From: Desulfobulbaceae bacterium UBA2262
Lineage (GTDB): Bacteria > Desulfobacterota > Desulfobulbia > Desulfobulbales > Desulfurivibrionaceae
Assembly (NCBI GenBank): GCA_002347185.1
Contig: DDXK01000049.1
Location: 1-49,613 of the forward strand
Direction of reading: 5' to 3'
Length of the DNA stretch: 49,613 nucleotides
Part shown: piece after piece, positions 17,596 through 25,519 of the stretch
Layout of the letters: each line of letters starts with the position of its first letter
Numbering within the stretch: position 1 is the stretch's first letter
Translations under genes and position numbers: made by a program
Notes under the pieces: model-generated
What the model saw: the letters and a program-made list of their open reading frames with translations, nothing else
Databases searched by the model: none
Told to the model about the DNA's origin: nothing

Positions 17596-18873
17596 ATGCC
17601 AAAGCTTTTTGCCCTGCTTGACTGCAACAATTTCTATGTCTCCTGCGAACGGTTGTTCAGGCCCGCGCTTGAGGGGCGGCCGGTGGTGGTCCTCTCCAAC
17701 AACGACGGTTGTATCATTGCCAGGTCAAACGAGGCCAAGGCCTTGGGTATTGCCATGGGCGAGCCCTTTTTCAAGTGCCGGAAATTCATCGAAGCGCACC
17801 AGGTCCAGGTTTTCTCCTCAAACTATGCTCTGTATGGCGACATCTCCCAGCGGGTCATGACCGTGCTTGGTCAACTTGAGCCCGAGGTAGAGGTCTATTC
17901 CATCGACGAGGCTTTTTTCCGTTTGCCGCAGGGCAGGGCTGAGGCGCTGCTTGCCAACGGCCGCCACCTCCGGGAAACGATCAAAAGGCAGGTGGGCATC
18001 CCGGTTTCCATCGGCTTTGGCCCCACCAAAACCCTGGCCAAGATCGCCAACCGGATCGCCAAGAAGCAGCCGGAACATGGCGGGGTCTTTGTCTTGCCGG
18101 AGGGGGATTGTTCGCCGATTCTGGCCGGGATTGCGGCAGGGGATGTCTGGGGGATCGGCAGGCAGCACAGCCGGAAACTGGCGAGTTGGGGAATCCGCAC
18201 CGCCCTTGATTTGAGCAAGGCCGACGATGCCTGGCTGCGCAAACAGCTTACCATCACCGGCCTGCGGACCGCCATGGAGCTTCGCGGGGTCTCCTGTCAC
18301 CTCCTTGGGGAGAGCCCGGCGCCCCGAAAATCCGTTACCAGCTCCCGGTCTTTCGGGCAGCCGGTGAGCGACCTGGCCGGGCTTCGGGAGGCGCTTTCTT
18401 CTTACATAGGGATCGCCGCCGAAAAACTCAGGGCCGAGGGGTTGAAAGCCGGTTGCCTTCAGGTGTATCTCACCACCAACCGCTTTCGGGAAAAAGACCC
18501 GCAGTACAGCGGCAGTCAAACCGCCAATCTCTCCGCGCCAACGTCTTCAACCACGGAACTGATCGGGATTGCCGGCGGCCTGCTCAAGCGTCTGTACCGG
18601 CCGGGCTTTGCTTACCAGAAGGTCGGGGTGATCCTGCTTGATCTCGTTGCCGCAAGCCGGATGCAGCCAAGGCTTTTTGCGCCGGTGGTCAAGGGGGATG
18701 AAAAATTGATGGCGGCCATTGACCGGATCAATAGCCGGTGGGGAAGGGATACCGTCCAAAGCGCGGCCGTGGGGCTTGCCCCTGATGGGGCCGCATGGAA
18801 AGGTCGGCAATCGAGGAAGTCACCCGCCTACACGACCTCTTGGCTTGAATTGCCGGTGGTTGAGGCGTGCTGA
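17596..18873 (+). CDS. umuC: Y-family DNA polymerase V catalytic subunit
   Basis: 425 residues, full length. Catalytic acidic residues are Asp9 (LLDCNNFYVSCERLF) and Asp104-Glu105 (YSIDEAFF). The NNDGCIIARSNEAKALGI finger segment and VGIPVSIGFGPTKTLAKIAN are typical of UmuC, with a C-terminal little-finger and clamp-binding region. It begins 9 bp after umuD. Performs error-prone translesion synthesis. An island-borne copy may raise mutagenesis in the host or supply DNA repair during transfer. Confidence 0.94.
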   Translation: MPKLFALLDCNNFYVSCERLFRPALEGRPVVVLSNNDGCIIARSNEAKALGIAMGEPFFKCRKFIEAHQVQVFSSNYALYGDISQRVMTVLGQLEPEVEVYSIDEAFFRLPQGRAEALLANGRHLRETIKRQVGIPVSIGFGPTKTLAKIANRIAKKQPEHGGVFVLPEGDCSPILAGIAAGDVWGIGRQHSRKLASWGIRTALDLSKADDAWLRKQLTITGLRTAMELRGVSCHLLGESPAPRKSVTSSRSFGQPVSDLAGLREALSSYIGIAAEKLRAEGLKAGCLQVYLTTNRFREKDPQYSGSQTANLSAPTSSTTELIGIAGGLLKRLYRPGFAYQKVGVILLDLVAASRMQPRLFAPVVKGDEKLMAAIDRINSRWGRDTVQSAAVGLAPDGAAWKGRQSRKSPAYTTSWLELPVVEAC

Positions 18874-18875
18874 AC

Positions 18876-18900
18876 AAAAAAAGCCCATAATGCTCTGGGC
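18876..18900 (-). terminator. Rho-independent terminator, minus strand
   Basis: On the minus strand GCCCA-N8-TGGGC is followed by seven T. It sits 47 bp beyond the stop of the gene ending at 18947. Confidence 0.55.
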
Positions 18901-18946
18901 GCAGGGACCAAAAGGCTCAGCCGGAGCAATAATTCTTTTCAGAAAT

Positions 18947-20086
18947 CTATCTCGATAACCACCGGTCTGATAGTATTCGCTGTCGAATTGGAATTACGAT
19001 CTGATCGCCATCTTCATCTTCTCCCCAATGCTCAGGGTCAAATTCAGTTTCAAAAAATCTCAACAACTCGGACTTAAAAGAGTTCGTCAATTCAGCCCGG
19101 CTGACAATCCCTTCGGCACAGACATCTTCGCTGTCATATGGGGTAATAATCCGGAAGAACACACGACCAGGGTCGTCCGTACAGAGGGCCACGAGGCGTT
19201 TCTCTGTGCCTTCTTCATCAATGTCGAACTGAGCTGGGAGATCGCCCCCTGAGACTCTTTTTATCCATTCGAGCATTGTCTCAAAAGGTGGGAATACCTG
19301 CGATAACTTGATGGAGACTTTTCGGTCTCCAATGGTTACATGCAAACAGGACCACCCATATTTACGCATTTCAAGCCTGACAAAAACATGCTGATTCGAA
19401 ATGTGGGTTTGAATTGTGAAGTAGTTGCCAAGGTCAACCGACGGTTTGATAATCTCGGTATGTGACGTCCAGAAATTCCCAAGAAGTCCTGTTTGGTCAA
19501 AAACAAGACGCGGATAGCAGTGACGCCATCCCCAGTGATCAGGAGAGATTTTCCTGTAGAACCATTCAAGAAATTCGCCATAACTCTTCAGCTTAAAATG
19601 CTGATAGGCAGTCGGTAGAGCAATGCCGACAGGGTCGTCAGCTATTTCTGTCACATAATCGAAGTGCTGAGCCAATAATAGAAATAATTCTCTGGTTCTC
19701 TCCAATTCCACGTACCCATCAAGTTTGGCATTCTCCTGAATCTTCAGCTTGCCATCCAGTTTTTCAGACAGCATTGCCTGGGCGGCATTGAAGCGGTCGC
19801 GGTTGTCATCGGTCTTCGCATTCTGGACCAGATAGCTTTGCAGTTGTTGCAGTGCCTCTCTCATCCCTGCATGACGACAGCGATTCAGGGGTAGGATTAC
19901 CCCTAATTGAGGGCATACGCCAGTTCCTGCAACGGCACTAACCACGAATATTCCACCCATTTTAGCGCTTACACGGGCTTTTTGTTCACGTAAAGATACC
20001 CCAGGGCGAGCCAGAAAGATGAATGGTTGCAACTCTTGGAGGCTGCCTTGAATTTCTCCGCAATTTCTTTTGTGGTGATTGAGCAT
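18947..20086 (-). CDS. Hypothetical island protein, uncertain N-terminus
   Basis: Up to 379 residues. The ATG at 20086 has a strong AAGGAGGG seven bases upstream. However, residues 1-74 of that frame look unnatural, while the sequence from MREALQQLQSYL (ATG 19864, 305 residues) looks like ordinary soluble protein. In the region 19969-20080 another frame (KEIAEKFKAASKS) also reads plausibly, so an old frameshift or two overlapping genes is possible. The core is rich in aromatic residues (LEWFYRKISPDHWGWRHCY) with an acidic C-terminus (FDPEHWGEDEDGD). No family recognised. Composition is AT-rich relative to the chromosome. It converges on umuC and has its own terminator. Confidence 0.6.
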   Translation of the reverse strand: MLNHHKRNCGEIQGSLQELQPFIFLARPGVSLREQKARVSAKMGGIFVVSAVAGTGVCPQLGVILPLNRCRHAGMREALQQLQSYLVQNAKTDDNRDRFNAAQAMLSEKLDGKLKIQENAKLDGYVELERTRELFLLLAQHFDYVTEIADDPVGIALPTAYQHFKLKSYGEFLEWFYRKISPDHWGWRHCYPRLVFDQTGLLGNFWTSHTEIIKPSVDLGNYFTIQTHISNQHVFVRLEMRKYGWSCLHVTIGDRKVSIKLSQVFPPFETMLEWIKRVSGGDLPAQFDIDEEGTEKRLVALCTDDPGRVFFRIITPYDSEDVCAEGIVSRAELTNSFKSELLRFFETEFDPEHWGEDEDGDQIVIPIRQRILSDRWLSR

Positions 20087-20491
20087 GGTGGACCCTCCTT
20101 GATGCTGTTGCTGGCCATTTCTGTGTAACTCATTGGAATATCCCGGCTCACTTTGCCTTCAGGACATTTCACCCCATTCGTTTTGGGTAAAGCGGGAACA
20201 TTCCATCGGCCTGATGCCAGCCGACAGCCCAGAAAAGTATCTGTCAGTCGATAGCGTACAGGGTGACATAGGACAAATAGTGTCCTAGGTCGAAAAAAAG
20301 CATTAACTTGTCGAGATTTCTTCTTGGGAGCAGTTGCGGTGAGGCAAGTGAGACGACTTATTTGCCGTGGCGGGGTTGGGTTGGCAAGGGCTGTTATTCG
20401 CAGGGAACCCCAGGTGTCCATGTTAAGCAGGAGAGGCCATCACCTTGTTCTCGCCGTGTTGCCTGGGGTCTTACTTGTTTTTAAGTTGCTG
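20087..20491. other. Intergenic between hypothetical gene and integrase
   Basis: About 400 bp. The open frames here lack ribosome-binding sites and I do not accept them as genes. It contains the promoter-side region of the gene at 18947-20086 and the AAGGAGGG site at 20094-20101. No tRNA or strong hairpin seen. Confidence 0.5.
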
Positions 20492-21721
20492 TTAGCCAGC
20501 CGCCCGGATGGGCACGATCCTGGCCCCGCCCTTGAGCACGTCCAGGTAGTCCGCCCAGGCCTGCATCATCTTCCGGCGTTCCGGCAGATACTCGGCATGG
20601 TTATACACCGCTCTGATCTTGTTCCCGTCGGAGTGGGCCAGCTGTTTTTCGATCAGGTGAGAGGGGAAGCCCATTTCATGCAACAGGGTTGAAGCCATGT
20701 GCCGGAAGCCATGCGGGGTAATCTCTTCGCCGGTAAGGCCCATTCCGCGCAAGGCGGAACGGACGGTGTTGTCGCTGATGCACTTGCCTCTGTCCCGCAC
20801 GCCGGGAAAAGCAAAGCGGCCGTTGCCGGTAAGCTGATGCAGTTCGCGGAGGATCGCTACAGCCTGGTGCGACAGGGGGACAATCAGGGCAATCTCCCCG
20901 CGCCGGGCATCCTTTTCCGTCTGCCGCCGTTTCATCTGCTCAATGGGGATGCGCCATTCCGCCCGATCAAAGTCGAGGTCTTGCCACTCCATGCCTCGCA
21001 GGGTTCCGGGCCGCAAGAAAAAGAGGGGAGAAAGCCGCAAGGCGCAACGGACGACAAAAGAACCGGTATATCCTTCGATGGTCCGCAACAGCCGTGCGAC
21101 CTCTGGCGGGTCAGTGGGCGCGGCCATGCGTTTGGATCGCTTTGGGGAGAGCAGTGCGGTCAAACCGTCGGCGGGGTTGGTGAAAGCCCGCCCGGAGGCG
21201 ATGGCGTGAAAGAAAATCATCCGCAATGAGCTGTATGCTTTTCTGGCTGTGACCGGACTCCTGGTGTCAATCCGTTTCAAAACGCTTAGGACATCGGGCG
21301 TGGTGATCTTGTCAACTTGCTTGGCGCCAAGAAAGGGCAAGATGTCCTTTTCAAGGATGGTCACGGTCCTCTCTGCATGGGTCGCAGACCAAGTCGGTTT
21401 TTTGTGGGCAGTCCATTCGCGGGCGACCGCTGCAAAGCTCCCGGTTTCGCTTGCCTTGTCGGCCTTCCGTTCCTCTCTTGGATCAATCCCCTTGGCCAGC
21501 AACTTGCGGGCCGCTTCCCTTTTCTCTCTGGCGTCTTTCAGAGGAACGTCAGGATAGACGCCAAAGGAAAGGCGTTTCTCCTTGCCGTCAAAACGATACT
21601 TGAGCCTCCACCACTTGCCCCCGCTGGGGGCAACTTCCAGGTAGAGGCCGCCCCCATCGAAGAGGCGGTAAGGCTTGGTGGCTGGCTTGGCTTGGCGGAT
21701 GGCGGTGTCGGATAGCGGCAT
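20492..21721 (-). CDS. P4-type tyrosine integrase (DUF4102 arm-binding domain)
   Basis: 409 residues from ATG 21721 with AAGGGAG upstream; a TTG-initiated extension into the repeat region is unlikely. Residues 1-90 are the DUF4102 arm-DNA-binding domain (MPLSDTAIRQAKP, DGGGLYLEVAPSGGKWWRLK). Core-binding is about 95-180. Catalytic residues are Arg237 (FLRPGTLRG), His337/Arg340 (HGFRHMAS), His363 (LAHSDGN) and Tyr373 (VYNHAEYL). It lies 163 bp from the 3' end of tRNA-Arg and is transcribed away from it, the standard layout of P4-like islands. It most likely catalysed insertion of this island. Confidence 0.94.
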   Translation of the reverse strand: MPLSDTAIRQAKPATKPYRLFDGGGLYLEVAPSGGKWWRLKYRFDGKEKRLSFGVYPDVPLKDAREKREAARKLLAKGIDPREERKADKASETGSFAAVAREWTAHKKPTWSATHAERTVTILEKDILPFLGAKQVDKITTPDVLSVLKRIDTRSPVTARKAYSSLRMIFFHAIASGRAFTNPADGLTALLSPKRSKRMAAPTDPPEVARLLRTIEGYTGSFVVRCALRLSPLFFLRPGTLRGMEWQDLDFDRAEWRIPIEQMKRRQTEKDARRGEIALIVPLSHQAVAILRELHQLTGNGRFAFPGVRDRGKCISDNTVRSALRGMGLTGEEITPHGFRHMASTLLHEMGFPSHLIEKQLAHSDGNKIRAVYNHAEYLPERRKMMQAWADYLDVLKGGARIVPIRAAG

Positions 21722-21780
21722 GGGGGCAACTCCCTTGGGAAGATTTGCTGTTGCCCCCAATATTGCCCCCAGTTGCCCCC
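21722..21780. repeat. TTGCCCCC repeat cluster upstream of integrase
   Basis: TTGCCCCC occurs at 21751, 21763 and 21773, with an inverted GGGGGCAA at 21722. The first direct copy is inside the 17-mer shared with 6350-6366. Candidate integrase arm sites that overlap the integrase promoter region, so autoregulation is possible. Confidence 0.55.
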
Positions 21781-21800
21781 GGTTGTCAATGCGTTTCTTT

Positions 21801-21866
21801 GGATGGTGTTGGACAGTGAAATTAGTTTTTTCTTTTACTGTATTTGGTTTGCTGGATGGTGTTGGA
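21801..21866 (+). repeat. Direct repeat GGATGGTGTTGGA
   Basis: The 13-mer occurs at 21801-21813 and 21854-21866, and its first eight bases again at 21863-21870. It lies between the integrase start and the tRNA. Possible binding sites for integrase or excisionase. Confidence 0.45.
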
Positions 21867-21882
21867 TGGTGCGGGATGAGTG

Positions 21883-21898
21883 TTTGGTGCCCTCGGTA
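21883..21898 (+). repeat. Candidate proximal att core at tRNA-Arg 3' end
   Basis: TTTGGTGCCCTCGGTA covers the CCA end and acceptor/T-arm end of tRNA-Arg and matches 6279-6293 with one base missing there. It marks the right border of the island. Confidence 0.5.
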
Positions 21899-21960
21899 CG
21901 ACTTGAACGTACGACCTACCGCTTAGGAGGCGGTTGCTCTATCCCCTGAGCTACGAGGGC
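21885..21960 (-). tRNA. tRNA-Arg (anticodon CCT)
   Basis: 76 nt including an encoded CCA. The acceptor stem GCCCTCG pairs with CGAGGGC, and the D-arm is present (TAGCTCAGGGGATAGAGC). The anticodon stem ACCGC/GCGGT encloses the loop CTCCTAA, giving anticodon CCT. The T-loop is GTTCAAGT. All arms fold. Its 3' end faces the P4-type integrase and is the likely integration target; the gene is kept intact. Confidence 0.95.
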
Positions 21961-22233
21961 GATCCTTGTTCTTCAAGAAAGAAGCGAAGTAATATACCAT
22001 CGGCAGGGCAATGCGCAAGCCCTTTCTCCAGAAGGGGCGCGGAGCGTGGCTGGGTCCTGGCGGCTGATTTTTTCTCCGGTGGGAAAAAATGGACGTTTGA
22101 CAACAATCCGCGATAACAAATTGATATGCTTGTGATATGCTGTTCTTGACAGCGTTGGGTGGGAGGCGGTCGAGGGGGTCTGCTGGGACCAAAGGCGCGC
22201 CAGGCTCGGGAAACTTTCGGGGAGCAGAAGGGA

Positions 22234-25200
22234 GTGAAGCTCAAATTCCTCATCTTCATTGCGTTTTTTGGTGTCGGGTTTTTCCCGTTTGCCATATCCA
22301 TCGGGCTCAATTTCCCGCGTGTTCTCGTCATCCTCGAGCAGGCGGTGGAAGAGCAGCGTCTTGCCTATCTGCAGGAGCGTTTTTTCGCCCTCAACGCGGT
22401 CACCGAAAAGAGCAGGGAGGCCTTGCGCATCTTCAGCCTGCTCCCCGGCGTACGTGATCTGGTTGCCGGGGGGGCCGCAAGGGGAGACCTGTCTCCGGAG
22501 CAGGTCAGAGCCCGCTTTTTCGCCCTGACGAAGAACTGGTTTCTCGACCGGCCCGAGGTGCTCACCGTCTCGGTGGTCGATGCCCTCGGTCAGGAGCAGT
22601 TCCGCATGGAGCGTGCCCCCGGCGAGAAAAGTTTTGCCCAGCTTCCGGTGGAGCGCCTGGGCAATGTCCTTGCGGAACCGTTTTTCCAGAGGGGTATGGC
22701 CGTTTCGCCCGGGGAGCTTTTTGTCGGGGATATGCGGATGCTGCCTCCCCGTTCGGAACAGGGGCCAGGCGGCGCCATCATCCGCTTCGGCGTTCCCTTC
22801 ATGGATTCGGACGGCGAGTGGGCCGGCGTCGTTTCGCTGATCTTTGATTTTTCTTTTCTTACGAATGTCTTTGCCGACGCGGAACTGGTGAGCGAAGACG
22901 GAGCCTATCATTTTTCCCGGCAATGGCGGCCTGGCCCACAGCCGTTCGCCGCCGGCCAGGCTTTTCTTGACTTTCCCGGGCTCGCGGAGATTTTCGGGGC
23001 TGGCAAGCCGCGGCTCCTGAGAAAGGATGACGGCACCCCCCATGTCTGGCTGCCCCTTGTTCATGAAGGGGGAGAGGGGCGGCAGCTCTGGCTCGTGCAG
23101 TCCGTGGATCGAAGCTCCATGGAGCTCTGGCTGTGGAATTTCCGGTGGAGTATTGCCCTGATTGTTTTTTCCCTTGGCCTGACTGTCGCCGGAATCGCCT
23201 ATTTTCTGGCCCGCCTTGCCGAGGAAGGCAAGGCCCAGCTTCTTGCCGCCCTGAAGATGATCGTGCAGGAGGAAGGCATTCCTCGTCCCTCCTGGCGCTG
23301 GCCGGTTGAAATTGCCCAGCTTGGCCATGAGCTGAGCGTCCTGGCCGAAGCGCATCTTGCCGGCTCGAAGGCACGCAAGGACGCGGAAGAGCAGCTGCGG
23401 CAGGAAAAAGAGCACATGCGCGTTACCCTGCGTTCCATTGGCGATGCGGTGATCACCACCGATATGGAAGGGGTGGTGACCAGCATGAATCCGGTGGCCG
23501 CGCAGCTGACGGGCTGGGGCGAGGCGGAAGCGGTGGGGCGGGCCTTGCGGGAGGTCTTCGTCATCTGCAATGCCAGCACCAGGGATGCCTGCGAAAATCC
23601 TGTCTCTCTGGTGTTGCGGGAAGGGGAGATTTCCGGCCTGCCGGAGAACACCCTGCTTCTGGCCAGGGACGGCCGGGAGTATCATATCGCGGACAGCGCC
23701 GCTCCGATCCGGCGCGACGATGGCCGGATTGCCGGGGTGGTCCTGGTTTTTCGCGATGTGAGCGAAGAGTATCACCGCGAGCAGGAGCTCGCCCTGGAGC
23801 TGAAGATCAGGAAGGCACTGGCCAATCTCTCCGGCGAGGTGATCGCCAGTTCTTACGACATCGCCGCCATTGCCGGCAAGATTCTGGAAAAGGCCCAGGA
23901 ATTGACCGGCAGCATGCACGGCTATGTGGGTTCTGTCGACCCGAAGAGCGGCAGCCTGGTCTGCCACGCCTTCACCCCGATGCTGGAAGCTTCCTGCCAG
24001 GTGCATGAGGATGCCCGCCGCATGGAGTTCGCACCGGGCGCGGATGGCTCCTATCCAGGCCTGTGGGGCTCCGGACTCAACGAGGGCGAGGCCTTTTTCT
24101 GCAATAAGCCCGCGGAACATCCAGCCTCCGGCGGCTGCCCACCCGGCCATATCCGGGTGGAACGCTTTCTTTCCATGCCGGTCAGGCTTGGCGGGCAGCT
24201 GGTGGGGCAAATCGCTCTGGCCAACCCTCCGCGGGATTATGGGGAAGAGGACCTTGGCATCGTCGAGCGGCTGGCCGGTTATTTCGCCCAGGTGGTGAAC
24301 GTTTCGCGGGCCACGGCCGAGCGCGATAAGCTGGTGGCCGAGCTGCGGCAGGCCCAGAAGATGGAAGCGGTGGGCACCCTGGCCGGCGGGGTGGCCCATG
24401 ATTTCAACAATATGCTCACGCCCATCCTCGGCTATACGGAGCTGGCCATGCTGCAGCTGCCGCAGGGGGACAAGCTGCGCGATAATTTCGCCGAGGTGCT
24501 GAAAGCCGCCCATCGGGCCAAGGCGCTGGTGCAGCAGATTCTCACCTTCAGCCGGCAGAAGGGCCACGAGCTCGCCTGTGTGGAGCTCTCTCCGGCATTG
24601 AAGGAATGCCTGAAGATGCTCCGCGCCTCTCTCCCCACCACCATCGAGATCAGGGAACGGATCTGCAGCGACTGTGGACGGGTCATGGCGGATCTGACCC
24701 AGATGCAGCAGGTGCTCATCAATCTCTGCACCAATGCAGCCCATGCTCTGGAGGGGAATGGCGGCTTCATTGAGGTGGCGCTCGAGGAGCTGACCCTTGT
24801 GCAGGCAGATTCCGTGGCCCACAACAACCTGCGGCCCGGCAAATATCTCCGCCTGCTGGTCAGCGACAATGGCTGCGGGATGGAGCGGGCCATCCAGGAA
24901 CGCATTTTCGAGCCCTATTTCACCACCAAGGAGCAGGGCAAGGGAACCGGCCTTGGGCTTGCCCTGGTGCATGGCATCGTCAAAAGCCACAACGGTGTCA
25001 TCTCTGTTTACAGTGAGCCGGGCCAGGGAAGCACCTTCAAAATCTATTTTCCGGTCTGTTGCGAAGCCGAGGGGGAAGAGCCCGCCACACTGCTCAGGCC
25101 TTCCCTGCCCAAGGGGAAAGAGCGGCTTCTTCTGGTGGACGACGAGGAGCAGGTTCTGGGGATGCTACGGGAGATGACGGAGTTTCTGGGCTACAAAGTT

Positions 25201-25500
25201 ACCTGCTTCACCGACAGCCGAGATGCCTGGGAGGCATTTGCCCGGGAGCCCGGACTTTTTGATCTGGTCATCACCGACCAGACCATGCCGGGCCTGACTG
25301 GCGATGGATTGGCGGCAAAGATTCTGCAGCTACGGCCGCGCTGTCCGATTATCCTCTGTACCGGCTTCAGTGAGGTGGTGAGCGAGGAGAAGGCCAGGGA
25401 GCTCGGGGTGCGGGAATATCTGCTCAAGCCGGTGGTGGTCACGGATCTGGCCCAGGCCCTGCGCAGGGCCTTGAACGGGAAAAACGGAGGGGCGGCATGA
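22234..25500 (+). CDS. Hybrid sensor histidine kinase/response regulator
   Basis: 1088 residues from GTG 22234 (GGGGAG eight bases upstream); the TTG at 22159 is less likely. TM1 is at about 4-24. A periplasmic sensor of about 270 residues, perhaps Cache-like, is followed by TM2 at about 310-330 (IALIVFSLGLTVAGIAYFL). PAS is at about 390-500 and GAF at about 530-690. HisKA has phosphoacceptor His722 (GGVAHDFNN), HATPase_c is at about 800-930 (DNGCGM, GTGLGLAL), and a C-terminal receiver has Asp1015 (LVITDQTMPG). A GAF Cys set (VCHAF, SCQVH, FFCN, GGCPPGH) may respond to ligand or redox. Output is likely phosphorelay to an unlinked partner. Signal unknown. Followed 19 bp later by nnr. Confidence 0.92.
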   Translation: MKLKFLIFIAFFGVGFFPFAISIGLNFPRVLVILEQAVEEQRLAYLQERFFALNAVTEKSREALRIFSLLPGVRDLVAGGAARGDLSPEQVRARFFALTKNWFLDRPEVLTVSVVDALGQEQFRMERAPGEKSFAQLPVERLGNVLAEPFFQRGMAVSPGELFVGDMRMLPPRSEQGPGGAIIRFGVPFMDSDGEWAGVVSLIFDFSFLTNVFADAELVSEDGAYHFSRQWRPGPQPFAAGQAFLDFPGLAEIFGAGKPRLLRKDDGTPHVWLPLVHEGGEGRQLWLVQSVDRSSMELWLWNFRWSIALIVFSLGLTVAGIAYFLARLAEEGKAQLLAALKMIVQEEGIPRPSWRWPVEIAQLGHELSVLAEAHLAGSKARKDAEEQLRQEKEHMRVTLRSIGDAVITTDMEGVVTSMNPVAAQLTGWGEAEAVGRALREVFVICNASTRDACENPVSLVLREGEISGLPENTLLLARDGREYHIADSAAPIRRDDGRIAGVVLVFRDVSEEYHREQELALELKIRKALANLSGEVIASSYDIAAIAGKILEKAQELTGSMHGYVGSVDPKSGSLVCHAFTPMLEASCQVHEDARRMEFAPGADGSYPGLWGSGLNEGEAFFCNKPAEHPASGGCPPGHIRVERFLSMPVRLGGQLVGQIALANPPRDYGEEDLGIVERLAGYFAQVVNVSRATAERDKLVAELRQAQKMEAVGTLAGGVAHDFNNMLTPILGYTELAMLQLPQGDKLRDNFAEVLKAAHRAKALVQQILTFSRQKGHELACVELSPALKECLKMLRASLPTTIEIRERICSDCGRVMADLTQMQQVLINLCTNAAHALEGNGGFIEVALEELTLVQADSVAHNNLRPGKYLRLLVSDNGCGMERAIQERIFEPYFTTKEQGKGTGLGLALVHGIVKSHNGVISVYSEPGQGSTFKIYFPVCCEAEGEEPATLLRPSLPKGKERLLLVDDEEQVLGMLREMTEFLGYKVTCFTDSRDAWEAFAREPGLFDLVITDQTMPGLTGDGLAAKILQLRPRCPIILCTGFSEVVSEEKARELGVREYLLKPVVVTDLAQALRRALNGKNGGAA

Positions 25501-25519
25501 AAACGGGGGGGCGTGCAGG

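Larger units (their letters stand above)
6279..21898. mobile_element. Probable integrative genomic island in tRNA-Arg(CCT)
   Basis: About 15.6 kb bounded by near-identical tRNA-end sequences, with a P4-type integrase beside the tRNA and shared GTTGCCCC(C) repeats at both ends. Cargo: a second tyrosine recombinase, AlpA-like regulator, HTH/zinc protein, two hypothetical proteins, HsdMSR, a YgjP-like peptidase and UmuDC. No conjugation or phage structural genes seen, so it would depend on a helper for transfer. Chromosomal genes (lemA operon, sensor kinase) resume outside. Borders are inferred. Confidence 0.65.

Noticed and set aside
21973..24990. 1005-codon minus-strand frame
   Set aside because: Shadow of the hybrid kinase gene; it also runs to the edge of the tRNA region and has no recognisable domains.
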